Shown here: positions 1-7,827 of the stretch, piece by piece
Layout: each line of letters opens with the position of its first letter
How positions within the stretch are numbered: position 1 is the stretch's first letter
NCBI GenBank assembly: GCA_965197005.1
Contig: OZ239982.1
Location: 1,426,001-1,490,000, forward strand
Direction: 5' to 3'
Origin: G965197005 sp965197005
GTDB taxonomy: Bacteria > Pseudomonadota > Gammaproteobacteria > Pseudomonadales > Oceanobacteraceae
Length of the DNA: 64,000 bases
The notes under the pieces: model-generated
What the model saw: only the letters and a program-made list of their open reading frames with translations
The model's database searches: none
Told to the model about the DNA's origin: nothing
Translations under genes and position numbers: made by a program

Positions 1-216
1 AGCACCAGCAATACACTGTTGTAAATCGGTACTGGCTGTTAATGTTGAATTAAGTTTGCTATCTGGCAAATAATAAGAGTTACGGTGTTCTTTATTTATT
101 TCATCGGCGATTTTTTTATCCCGTAACCAAATACAGGTTTGTACCTGATTATCCGCTAAAATATTGGCAATGACCGTACCAAAGCTCCCTCCTCCTATAA
201 CCGCTGCTGTTTGCAA
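1..216 (-). CDS. gpsA: NAD(P)H-dependent glycerol-3-phosphate dehydrogenase, N-terminal part
   Basis: This is the first 72 codons of a protein that runs off the left edge. It begins with a Rossmann nucleotide-binding motif (AVIGGGSFGTVIAN), followed by IWLRDKKIADEIN and HRNSYYLP, the pattern of GpsA. The enzyme reduces dihydroxyacetone phosphate to sn-glycerol-3-phosphate for phospholipid synthesis in the cytoplasm. There is no ATG. The start is taken as the TTG at 214-216, because a strong ribosome binding site (AGAAGGAG, minus strand, about 222-230) lies five bases before it. The family match is clear from the dinucleotide-binding loop and the following residues, but only the coenzyme-binding half of the N-domain is visible, so catalytic residues cannot be checked. 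Confidence 0.85.
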   Translation of the reverse strand, partial: MQTAAVIGGGSFGTVIANILADNQVQTCIWLRDKKIADEINKEHRNSYYLPDSKLNSTLTASTDLQQCIAGA

Positions 217-248
217 TATACTCTCCTTCTATAAACAATTATTAATTA

Positions 249-740
249 TTAGTGGCGATTGTCCATCTCTAGGCAATTTACCAACTCAACAAAAGTTTGT
301 TCATTCTTTTGATTTAAGCTCATTAATGCTTTATGAGCGCTAATAACCTGCGAGCGCACGCACTCTTCATCTACATATTTATTACTGCACTCGCTATAAG
401 TACCTGCTTTTATATCATTGTCTTGAATAATATAAAACACCTTATCAAATCCCATACAATCTAATGTTTTGCGAATACTGCTCTTAGGGCTACAAATAGT
501 GGGGGTATGATTAAACTGTTGACGGGTTTTAATTGACAGTTTGGCTAACTGTCCAAGCATGGTGCTATCTATACCCTCGGTCTTAGACATATCAATCAAA
601 ATATTAAATTGCTCGGTACGTTTAAGGGTATCTTTTATATGTTCAGAAAAAGCACAACAAAGGTTCATACGCACATCACCTTCTAAGCGCAATATATGTA
701 AATTATCTACATCGGCAACCAACACTTTACCTTGCGTCAT
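249..740 (-). CDS. STAS-domain protein (anti-sigma factor antagonist-like)
   Basis: A 163-residue protein whose first ~110 residues form a STAS domain: VADVDNLHILRLEGDVRMN, then DMSKTEGIDSTMLGQLAKL, where the Ser of IDST is the usual phosphorylation site, and a C-terminal helix around the CMGFDKVF segment. In the family these domains bind partners in an unphosphorylated state and are switched by a kinase/phosphatase pair. Its start overlaps the stop of the upstream PP2C phosphatase gene as ATGA, so the two are translationally coupled and probably work as phosphatase and substrate. The ~50 residues after the domain are polar and unassigned. No kinase (RsbW/HptB type) is seen in the window, so the output pathway is unknown. 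Confidence 0.8.
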   Translation of the reverse strand: MTQGKVLVADVDNLHILRLEGDVRMNLCCAFSEHIKDTLKRTEQFNILIDMSKTEGIDSTMLGQLAKLSIKTRQQFNHTPTICSPKSSIRKTLDCMGFDKVFYIIQDNDIKAGTYSECSNKYVDEECVRSQVISAHKALMSLNQKNEQTFVELVNCLEMDNRH

Positions 741-1867
741 ACATTATTCCTGCAAATATTAATCATTGAAACATCATCAACCAATCGAGTTTGAGGCTGT
801 ATGCCTAAGGTTTCTGCAAACCCCATACAGCTGAGCTTTGGATTAGCAGCCAGTGCGCTACTTAACTTATCTAATAATATCTGTTCGCTTTGCTCGGCAA
901 ACAACTCCAATATGCCATCAGAAAATAACCATAAACTGGCATCTTCAGCTAAATCAAATTGATAATTTTCATGTTCTACTTCAGCAAACAGACCTAATGG
1001 ACTGCCTTTGCCCGTTAAATACTGTGCCTTGCCTTGGCTATATACAATTGGGTTTGGTGAATGCCCTGCCACCGAGTAGCGCATTGTATGCGTTTTACTA
1101 TCAATAATGCCATAGATAAGTGTTAAATATTTATCTAAATCAACCGTCAGCAATTCTTGATGAATGCGTTTTAATGTTGCTTTAGGATTAAGTAAATCAT
1201 CACTACTTTTACGGCGTAAGTTACGCCTTAATCTATAAGTTAAGTTTTTGAGCAAAACAGTAATAAAAGCAGAAGACACACCATGACCTGAGACATCGGC
1301 TAAATAAAAGCCTATTTGCTGCTTATCAAGGGAAAAATAATCTAAAAAATCACCGCTTAATAACAACGAAGGCTGTAATAAGTGCCGGCATTGGTAGGCA
1401 TCAAATTCTTGTATATCAGGCAGCATAGTAAACTGAACTTGATGACCTGCTCGCTGATCTTGTTGCAACTCTTGCAAACGTACTTCTAATAATTGATTTT
1501 GTTGGGCGAGCTGCTGTTGCTGCAAACTTTTATTGATTGCGAACACCAAGGTTATTAAATTATCTGCAACATTATCCACATAATAATCAACACCTAAATC
1601 TAACGCCTGCTGCATATTATGCATGGATTTTTCCGCACTCACACAGAGCAAACTTGCCATTGGTGCTAATTGCTGTAATTGTTGAACCCATGTTGCGTTA
1701 TTGGGCGGATATAAAATAACGACATAATCATGACCCTGTTGCACATAACGCTTAGCCTGAGAAATATCTGCAACTTGCTGTAACTGAAAATCCAGATTTG
1801 TTAAATAGGCAGCAACGCGCTTATGCTCTGAGTTATTATTATTAATATATAGAATTTGCCTAGCCAA
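737..1867 (-). CDS. Response-regulator-like SpoIIE/PP2C serine phosphatase with degenerate receiver
   Basis: The C-terminal half is a PP2C-type SpoIIE phosphatase with the metal-binding motifs SGDFLDYF, LADVSGHGVSSAF, LFSDGILE and VDDVSMI. The N-terminal ~115 residues have the outline of a receiver domain, but the acidic pocket is replaced (ILYINNNN where ILxVDD is expected) and the phosphoacceptor position reads VVILYPPNN, with no Asp. A glutamine-rich coiled coil (residues ~115-150) links the two. The frame is open further upstream, but the start is placed at TTG 1865-1867 (GTG at 1868-1870 is the alternative), because GGAG lies seven bases before it and receiver homology begins there. It overlaps the downstream STAS gene, its likely substrate. 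Confidence 0.8.
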   Translation of the reverse strand: MARQILYINNNNSEHKRVAAYLTNLDFQLQQVADISQAKRYVQQGHDYVVILYPPNNATWVQQLQQLAPMASLLCVSAEKSMHNMQQALDLGVDYYVDNVADNLITLVFAINKSLQQQQLAQQNQLLEVRLQELQQDQRAGHQVQFTMLPDIQEFDAYQCRHLLQPSLLLSGDFLDYFSLDKQQIGFYLADVSGHGVSSAFITVLLKNLTYRLRRNLRRKSSDDLLNPKATLKRIHQELLTVDLDKYLTLIYGIIDSKTHTMRYSVAGHSPNPIVYSQGKAQYLTGKGSPLGLFAEVEHENYQFDLAEDASLWLFSDGILELFAEQSEQILLDKLSSALAANPKLSCMGFAETLGIQPQTRLVDDVSMINICRNNV

Positions 1868-2144
1868 CACCCATCTCCAAGCACCATAAAGCTCGCACCC
1901 TAACCCTATCTGCATGGATATGCAACGGCTTTTTGCGCTTTTATTCTCATCATAGGGTATGAATAAAAAAATAAATTTATCTAGCCCTAGAACAAACACG
2001 CCATTTTGGTCTATATTAATGGGGACAGAACTGATAAAAACATAATGCAAGCAATTAAAGATTAACCACTTAATTTAGCATGTAAAATTTAATCAAATGT
2101 TCTTAAACATTAATGACTCAACTTACCGATTAATGGAGACAGCT

Positions 2145-2447
2145 ATGACGTTCAAAAAACGTGATTTCCAAGAAAAACGTGATTTTATCCGCATGAATGT
2201 AAACACCAAAGCGGACTTAACTTTAGAAGATGGCACTCAACTTAAAGTCACCTGCCACGATTTAAGTAGCAGCGGTCTGAAAATTGAATCCTCAGAAGCC
2301 ATTAGCAACAACATAAATGCCACTATTTGTATAAACAGCGGTGGCGGCGAAACCAGCGACTTACAAGCAGAAGTAAAAATTTGTCGAGTAGAGCAACTGT
2401 CTGACAATAAATACGATGTTGGTGCTGAAATCATCAACTATATATAA
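2145..2447 (+). CDS. PilZ domain protein, putative c-di-GMP receptor
   Basis: A 100-residue single-domain protein. The c-di-GMP binding elements of the PilZ family are present: an RxxxR-type segment (KRDFIRM, residues ~13-19) and DLSSSGLKI (the DxSxxG motif). The rest is the expected beta-barrel. It probably binds c-di-GMP and acts on a partner in the cytoplasm, and the type IV pilus genes and several GGDEF proteins in this window give context. Start: the frame is open from 2097, but ATG 2145 has GGAG six bases before it and places KKRDFQEKRDFIR at the N-terminus as in homologues. The gene is divergent from the phosphatase gene and followed by a clear terminator. Confidence 0.85.
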   Translation: MTFKKRDFQEKRDFIRMNVNTKADLTLEDGTQLKVTCHDLSSSGLKIESSEAISNNINATICINSGGGETSDLQAEVKICRVEQLSDNKYDVGAEIINYI

Positions 2448-2470
2448 GTATTTCTAGCCATAAATATAAG

Positions 2471-2513
2471 CCACTTAGGGTTAAAACAACATAAAGACCT
2501 AAGTGGTTTTTTT
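2471..2513 (+). terminator. Rho-independent terminator after the PilZ gene
   Basis: A perfect 9-bp stem (CCACTTAGG at 2471-2479 with CCTAAGTGG at 2498-2506), an 18-base loop and a run of seven T directly after. Confidence 0.8.
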
Positions 2514-2645
2514 AATCCAGCGCAAACACATTCACTGAAAACAACCTAAACAGTTGAAACAACGTTAGCAGCGCCGCTTTTTCACTTTAAGCAAAGAAAA
2601 CCGCATGCTACACTTACGCCCTTTTTTAATAGTGAGAAACAACTT

Positions 2646-3737
2646 ATGGGATTTAAATGCGGTATTGTTGGTTTACCCAATGTAGGCAAATCCACTCTGT
2701 TTAATGCCTTAACCCAAGCAGGCATTGATGCAGAAAACTTTCCTTTTTGTACCATCGAACCAAACTCTGGCATTGTACCTATGCCCGATGCACGCCTTGA
2801 TGCGCTATCAGCCATCGTCAACCCAGAACGAGTTGTCCCTACCAGCATGGAATTTGTGGATATTGCAGGCTTAGTAGCAGGGGCTTCTAAAGGTGAAGGT
2901 TTAGGCAATCAGTTCTTAGCCAACATTCGAGAAACCGACGCCATTGCCCATGTAGTACGCTGCTTTGCTGATGAAAACGTCATTCATGTTGCCAACGAAA
3001 TTGACCCTAAAAATGACATTGAAATTATCAATACCGAGCTATTACTGGCAGATTTAGACTCCTGCGAAAAACAACTACAGCGTGTTACAAGGGTTGCCAA
3101 AAGTGGCGATAAAGATGCCATTGCACAAAAAGCCCTACTAGAGCGATTAATTACCCAATTTGAGCAAGGCATTCCTGCCCGTGCTTTAGAATACAGCGAA
3201 GAAGAAACCCAGCAACTGCGCTTTTTTCATCTTTTAACCATCAAACCCACCATGTATATTGCCAACGTGCATGAAGATGGATTTGATAATAACCCCTACC
3301 TTAAAACAGTAAACGACATAGCCCAGCAAGAAGGTGCCGTAGTTGTTCCTGTATGCAATAAAATTGAAGCAGAGATTGCCGAGCTAGACAGCACTGATAA
3401 GCTCGAATTTCTAGCAGAAATGGGTATGAGCGAACCGGGTCTTGACCGTGTTATTCGTGCAGGCTATGCCCTTTTAGGCTTACAAACTTACTTTACTGCA
3501 GGAGTAAAAGAAGTGCGTGCATGGACGATTAAACAAGGTGATAGTGCCCCTAGAGCCGCCGCCGCCATTCATACCGATTTTGAAAAAGGTTTTATTCGTG
3601 CAGAAGTAATAAGCTATGATGACTTTATCCAATACCAAGGCGAGGCGGGCGCAAAAGAAGCAGGCAAATGGCGCTTAGAAGGCAAAGAGTATCTGGTTGC
3701 CGACGGCGATGTCATACACTTCCGCTTTAACGTCTAA
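2646..3737 (+). CDS. ychF: Redox-regulated ATPase/GTPase YchF
   Basis: A 363-residue OBG-family P-loop protein of the standard YchF length. Visible are the Walker A GLPNVGKSTLFNAL near the N-terminus, the G3 motif DIAGLVAGASKGEGLGNQFL, a coiled-coil insertion in the middle (residues ~130-200), and the C-terminal TGS-type domain ending GDVIHFRFNV. YchF prefers ATP over GTP, associates with ribosomes and takes part in stress responses in other bacteria. The ATG is preceded by a weak purine stretch. The next gene begins four bases after the stop, which suggests co-transcription with the exporter. The usual neighbour pth is not present in the window. Confidence 0.95.
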   Translation: MGFKCGIVGLPNVGKSTLFNALTQAGIDAENFPFCTIEPNSGIVPMPDARLDALSAIVNPERVVPTSMEFVDIAGLVAGASKGEGLGNQFLANIRETDAIAHVVRCFADENVIHVANEIDPKNDIEIINTELLLADLDSCEKQLQRVTRVAKSGDKDAIAQKALLERLITQFEQGIPARALEYSEEETQQLRFFHLLTIKPTMYIANVHEDGFDNNPYLKTVNDIAQQEGAVVVPVCNKIEAEIAELDSTDKLEFLAEMGMSEPGLDRVIRAGYALLGLQTYFTAGVKEVRAWTIKQGDSAPRAAAAIHTDFEKGFIRAEVISYDDFIQYQGEAGAKEAGKWRLEGKEYLVADGDVIHFRFNV

Positions 3738-3741
3738 ACAA

Positions 3742-4911
3742 ATGCCCTACCCTCTGCTAATTGCCATGCTCGCCTCTTTAGCGGCCATTGCCCCCTTAGC
3801 TGTAGATATGTATTTACCTGCCATGCAAACGATGGCAACAGACTTAGCACAGCCCATTTCTCTTATTGAGCTATCAATTAGCACTTTTTTAATTGGCTTT
3901 GCCCTAGGACAACTGTTTGGTGGCCCTGCCTCCGACAAATTTGGACGTAAGCCCATTATTTTCATAGGACTTTGTATCTATGCAATAAGTGCTTTTGCGC
4001 TAGCAAATATCCAATCCCTTGAAATGCTCTTATTTTGGCGTTTTATTCAAGCCCTAGGCGGAGGCGCAGCAACCGTAAACAGCCCTGCCATTGTGCGTGA
4101 TCGCTTTAGCGGCATGCAAGTTGCCAAAACCCTATCTATGGTAGCTATGGTAATGATGTCTGCACCTCTCATTGCCCCCATGCTAGGCAGTCTTATTTAT
4201 GCCCATCTGGGTTGGCGTGCCATTTTTTGGCTATTAGCAGGTTATGCCAGTTTAATCATGCTTGCATTTGTTTATTTGTTGCCAGAATCTCGCAGCTTAC
4301 AAACAGGGCAAGCCTTGCCTAACCCCATACATAATTATTGGCGCATTCTAAAAGACCCTATGGCACGGCGTTACTTACTTATTTTAACCTTTGCCTTTAG
4401 TACCATGTTTGTATTTTTAACATCGGCCTCTTATTTATATTTAGAACATTACCAACAAACCGCTGATATGTTTCCTTGGTTATTTGGCATTAATATTGGG
4501 CTGATGATTATCCTTAACCGTACCAATATTTTTTTACTTAATTACTTTCAGGCTAAAAAAATTCTTAACCTAGGCGCTTATATCCAATGGCTATCTGCCT
4601 TATTGCTCTTACTCTCACTGATATTTTTTGACCAACTCTGGCTAACCGTCATTCCTATCTCTATTATGGTTGGTGCATTAGGATTAATTAGTGCTAATGG
4701 CATGTCTTTGGCATTAGACCATTTTCGTGATATTAGCGGCACTGTCGCCGCCTTGGTAGGGGTATTAGAATTTATGTGTGGTGCATTATTTGGGCTTGCA
4801 TGGGTGCTCTTGCACGACAATAGCCCTCTGCCTATTGCCTATATGGTTATTGTAACAACCAGCTTATCTATCCTTAGTATCCTTTTTGTGGGCAACAACA
4901 AAACTACTTAA
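3742..4911 (+). CDS. MFS drug-resistance transporter, Bcr/CflA family
   Basis: A ~389-residue protein with about twelve hydrophobic segments. It shows the Bcr/CflA signature near the N-terminus (PLAVDMYLPAMQTMATDL), the MFS loop-2/3 motif FGGPASDKFGRKPI and the TM4-5 segment RFIQALGGGAATVNSPAIVRD. It is likely a proton-driven inner-membrane exporter of small toxic molecules or drugs, with unknown substrate. The frame is open from 3697 inside ychF, but ATG 3742, four bases after the ychF stop, is preferred, because homology starts there and translational coupling explains the lack of a good ribosome binding site. Its 3' end overlaps the convergent yacG by 8 bp. Confidence 0.85.
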   Translation: MPYPLLIAMLASLAAIAPLAVDMYLPAMQTMATDLAQPISLIELSISTFLIGFALGQLFGGPASDKFGRKPIIFIGLCIYAISAFALANIQSLEMLLFWRFIQALGGGAATVNSPAIVRDRFSGMQVAKTLSMVAMVMMSAPLIAPMLGSLIYAHLGWRAIFWLLAGYASLIMLAFVYLLPESRSLQTGQALPNPIHNYWRILKDPMARRYLLILTFAFSTMFVFLTSASYLYLEHYQQTADMFPWLFGINIGLMIILNRTNIFLLNYFQAKKILNLGAYIQWLSALLLLLSLIFFDQLWLTVIPISIMVGALGLISANGMSLALDHFRDISGTVAALVGVLEFMCGALFGLAWVLLHDNSPLPIAYMVIVTTSLSILSILFVGNNKTT

Positions 4912-5101
4912 AATCAGTGTGTTCGTCAATCAAGCCTTGCTCTAAATTCTCTGCCAATAGCGGCTCACCTGCAATAGTACGAGAGCCACTGGCCCACTCA
5001 CCTAAATCTATCAATTTACAACGTTCAGAGCAAAAAGGACGGTATATATTAGACTCATGGTAATGGGTAGATTTGTCACAAATAGGACAGGCGATAATCA
5101 T
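4904..5101 (-). CDS. yacG: DNA gyrase inhibitor YacG (zinc-binding)
   Basis: A 65-residue zinc protein. CPICDK near the N-terminus and FCSERCKLIDLGEWA further on provide the four zinc-ligand cysteines, and LGEWASG is the family signature. YacG binds GyrB and inhibits gyrase in E. coli. It is the last gene of the pilB-pilC-pilD-coaE-yacG series; its ATG overlaps the coaE stop as ATGA. The acidic C-terminal tail is as expected. Confidence 0.93.
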   Translation of the reverse strand: MIIACPICDKSTHYHESNIYRPFCSERCKLIDLGEWASGSRTIAGEPLLAENLEQGLIDEHTDFK

Positions 5102-5703
5102 ATTTTTTCTGCCAATTTAAGGTATATGTCATGCTGTTTATCCAGCGTTTGGTACAGGGCTTGTAAGTTACCATCATTCACAATAATATCATCTGCTTTC
5201 TGCTGTTTTAATGCCCTTGGCATCTGCGCCTGTATGATTTTTTTAATCTCATCTAACTGAGCATTATCTCGCAAACAAGCACGCTCAAGCTGAAGCTGCT
5301 CATCAACATCAATTAACAATACCCGTGCAACCAGTTCATCTTGCTTGCTTTCAAATAACAAAGGAGAAACCAAAACAGCATAAGCAGATTGCAACTCAGC
5401 CAATTTAATCTCAATTTGCTGACGAATAAGAGGGTGTGTTAGCTGCTCTAGCCAAACTCGCAACTCAGGGTTAGCAAACACCTTTTGCCTAAGCCAAGCA
5501 CGATTTAAATTACCGTCAGCCTGCAATACCTGCGCCCCAAAGCGAGCATAAATAGCATGCCAAGCAGGGCGTTCTTTAGCAACCACCAAGCGGGCCTCAA
5601 TATCTGCGTCCACAATGCCAACACCAAGGCTGGCAAAATAATCACTGGCAGCGGTTTTGCCACTACCAATACCACCGGTTAAACCTAATACCCATTGGCT
5701 CAT
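5098..5703 (-). CDS. coaE: Dephospho-CoA kinase
   Basis: A 201-residue P-loop kinase that phosphorylates the 3'-OH of dephospho-CoA, the last step of CoA synthesis. It has Walker A GLTGGIGSGKTAAS at the N-terminus, the D-I-E motif VDADIEAR, and LVSPLLFESK followed by an arginine-rich lid. The ATG at 5703 overlaps the pilD stop (ATGA); an in-frame extension to 5748 lies inside pilD and is rejected, because the P-loop normally starts within ten residues of the N-terminus. Part of the conserved pilD-coaE-yacG block. Confidence 0.95.
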   Translation of the reverse strand: MSQWVLGLTGGIGSGKTAASDYFASLGVGIVDADIEARLVVAKERPAWHAIYARFGAQVLQADGNLNRAWLRQKVFANPELRVWLEQLTHPLIRQQIEIKLAELQSAYAVLVSPLLFESKQDELVARVLLIDVDEQLQLERACLRDNAQLDEIKKIIQAQMPRALKQQKADDIIVNDGNLQALYQTLDKQHDIYLKLAEKI

Positions 5704-6575
5704 GGTGCAGCAAGCCCCCAATAGAACAACAAAATATCTTGTCCCCAAAGAGCTGCAACAAAGCCCGCCACTGCCAAGTAAGGACCAAAAGGAATAGGCT
5801 TACTTTTGCTATGCTTTTTCAGCAATACCAAAGTAATACCCACTATTGCCCCCACCACCGAAGACAATAAAATAATAGGCAATAGCATATCCAAACCAAG
5901 CCAAGCACCCAATGCTGCCAACAATTTAAAATCGCCATAGCCCATGCCTTCTTTTTTAGTGATTAGCTTAAACAACCAGTACACCGACCATAAAGACAAA
6001 TAGCCAAACACCGCTCCTAACACCGCATTTTCTAATGGCGTAAAAGTGGCATTAATATTCATAATCAAACCTAACCACAAAAGCGGCAAAGTTAATTGAT
6101 CTGGCAATAGTTGATAATCATAATCAATCATTGTCAATGCAATTAAACTCCAGCTAAATACCAACATTGCCAACAAAGGCAAACCCAAAGGCATTTTTAA
6201 CGCCAATATAAAACTAGCAACCGCAGTGACCAATTCCACCAAAGGATAACGTAAGCCAATAGTATGATGACAATGCTGGCAACGACCTTTAAGCAACAGA
6301 AAGCTAACAATAGGAATATTTTGCCATGCTTTAATTGGTGCATGACAACTAGGACAATGAGAATTAGGACGGCTTAAATTAAACGGACTATCTAAGTCTT
6401 TTAATGCAAAATGCTCTGGCAAGCTATCAGGTAGACTTTGGCTTTCTTGTAACCACTGACGAAACAGCATAATTGGCAAACGTAAAATGACTACATTTAA
6501 AAAACTACCAACTAGCAACCCCAAAATAACAATAAACGCCACTGAATAACTCGGTGGCATATTCGCAAAAAGCAT
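5700..6575 (-). CDS. pilD: Prepilin leader peptidase / N-methyltransferase
   Basis: A 291-residue polytopic inner-membrane enzyme that cleaves the type III leader of prepilins and methylates the new N-terminal Phe. A cytoplasmic zinc domain with two CxxC pairs (CPSC and CQHC, residues ~73-100) follows the first membrane segment. The two aspartyl-protease motifs are seen as MIDYDYQLLPDQLTLP and GYGDFKLLAALG. Substrates here would include PilA. The stop of pilC and the start of pilD touch (6575), consistent with one pilB-pilC-pilD transcript. Confidence 0.95.
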   Translation of the reverse strand: MLFANMPPSYSVAFIVILGLLVGSFLNVVILRLPIMLFRQWLQESQSLPDSLPEHFALKDLDSPFNLSRPNSHCPSCHAPIKAWQNIPIVSFLLLKGRCQHCHHTIGLRYPLVELVTAVASFILALKMPLGLPLLAMLVFSWSLIALTMIDYDYQLLPDQLTLPLLWLGLIMNINATFTPLENAVLGAVFGYLSLWSVYWLFKLITKKEGMGYGDFKLLAALGAWLGLDMLLPIILLSSVVGAIVGITLVLLKKHSKSKPIPFGPYLAVAGFVAALWGQDILLFYWGLAAP

Positions 6576-7795
6576 TAAATAACATCACCCATTTTGAAAA
6601 TCGGCAAATACATAGCAACAATCAAACCACCAATAACCACGCCTAAGAAAATCATAATGGCAGGCTCTATCATCGCAGTCATATTATCCACCGCAGAATC
6701 CACCTCATCTTCATAATATTCTGCACAACGCTCAAGCATTGAATCCAAATCCCCTGATTCTTCACCAATACCCGTCATTTGAATAACCATATTAGGAAAA
6801 GTTTGTGTATTCCGCATGGCAAAATTCATTTGCTGTCCTGTTGAGACCTCATTTTTAATTTGCACCACCGCATCACGATATTTTGCATTACCCACTGCAC
6901 CAGCACCTGAATTTAGTGCCTCTACCAAAGGAACACCAGCAGAGAAGGTGGTACTCATCACACGACAAAAACGGGCAACTGCAGAATTATGCACAATACT
7001 GCCGATTACAGGCACATTTAATAACCATAAATCCACCTTATCTTGCAATAAATGAGAACGCCGGTACTGATATATAAACAGCCCCGCAGCAACAATAATT
7101 GAACCCAAAACAATTAAATAATACGCCTGTACAAATTCGGAGATAGAAACCACCACCTGTGTAGGTGCAGGCAAATCTGCCCCAAAACTACTAAACAACT
7201 CCTCAAACGTGGGCACAACCTTAATCAACAAAATAGCCGTTACTACCGTTGCAACCAGCATCGTAATAGTTGGATACATCATCGCTTTTTTCACTTTTGC
7301 CTTAGTTGCCTCAGTTTTCTCTTTATAAGTCGCAATTTTATCTAGCATTTTATCTAAAGTACCTGCACTTTCCCCTGCTTCAATTAGGTTACAGGTTAAG
7401 TTGTCAAAATACTTAGGATAAGCACGCAATGCAGTGGCAAAATCAGTACCAGTTGAAACCTCGTCACGCACCTTTAAAATCATATCACGCATCGTCATAT
7501 TACTTGCAGAACCAGATACAATTTCAAAAGATTGTACCAATGGAATACCAGCTTTAATCATGGTTGACATTTGACGAATAAAAAAAGCAATATCCACTGC
7601 CTTAATTTTTTTGTGCTTTGCAGCAGAGAAAAAAGACGTACTTTTTTTACGAACACGGCTAGGTTTAATGCTTTGCTTGCGTAAAATAATGCGTGCCTCA
7701 GACACGTCTTTAGCAGATAACTCGCCCTTTACTTTTTCTCCTTTAGCGTTTACCCCTTCCCAAATAAAATCTTGAATTTCAGTTTTTTCAGCCAT
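6575..7795 (-). CDS. pilC: Type IV pilus inner-membrane platform protein
   Basis: A 406-residue protein with two tandem T2SF/GspF domains. The first contains FFIRQMSTMIKAGIPLVQSFEI and NLIEAGESAGTLDKML, the second the equivalent FCRVMSTTFSAGVPLVEAL and QMTGIGEESGDLDSML. Three strongly hydrophobic segments are visible (about residues 175-195, 220-245 and 375-400). PilC connects the PilB and PilT motors to the growing pilus. The gene lies 32 bp after pilB in the same orientation. Confidence 0.95.
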   Translation of the reverse strand: MAEKTEIQDFIWEGVNAKGEKVKGELSAKDVSEARIILRKQSIKPSRVRKKSTSFFSAAKHKKIKAVDIAFFIRQMSTMIKAGIPLVQSFEIVSGSASNMTMRDMILKVRDEVSTGTDFATALRAYPKYFDNLTCNLIEAGESAGTLDKMLDKIATYKEKTEATKAKVKKAMMYPTITMLVATVVTAILLIKVVPTFEELFSSFGADLPAPTQVVVSISEFVQAYYLIVLGSIIVAAGLFIYQYRRSHLLQDKVDLWLLNVPVIGSIVHNSAVARFCRVMSTTFSAGVPLVEALNSGAGAVGNAKYRDAVVQIKNEVSTGQQMNFAMRNTQTFPNMVIQMTGIGEESGDLDSMLERCAEYYEDEVDSAVDNMTAMIEPAIMIFLGVVIGGLIVAMYLPIFKMGDVI

Positions 7796-7827
7796 TATCT
7801 GTCCTGTTTTTAATTAATCTTATCAGT

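Noticed and set aside
1868..2050. N-terminal extension of the PP2C phosphatase
   Set aside because: The extra ~60 residues do not match any domain, and a good ribosome binding site lies just before TTG 1867.
3697..3741. Earlier start of the MFS transporter inside ychF
   Set aside because: The extra 15 residues are not part of the family, and ATG 3742 fits the first transmembrane helix.
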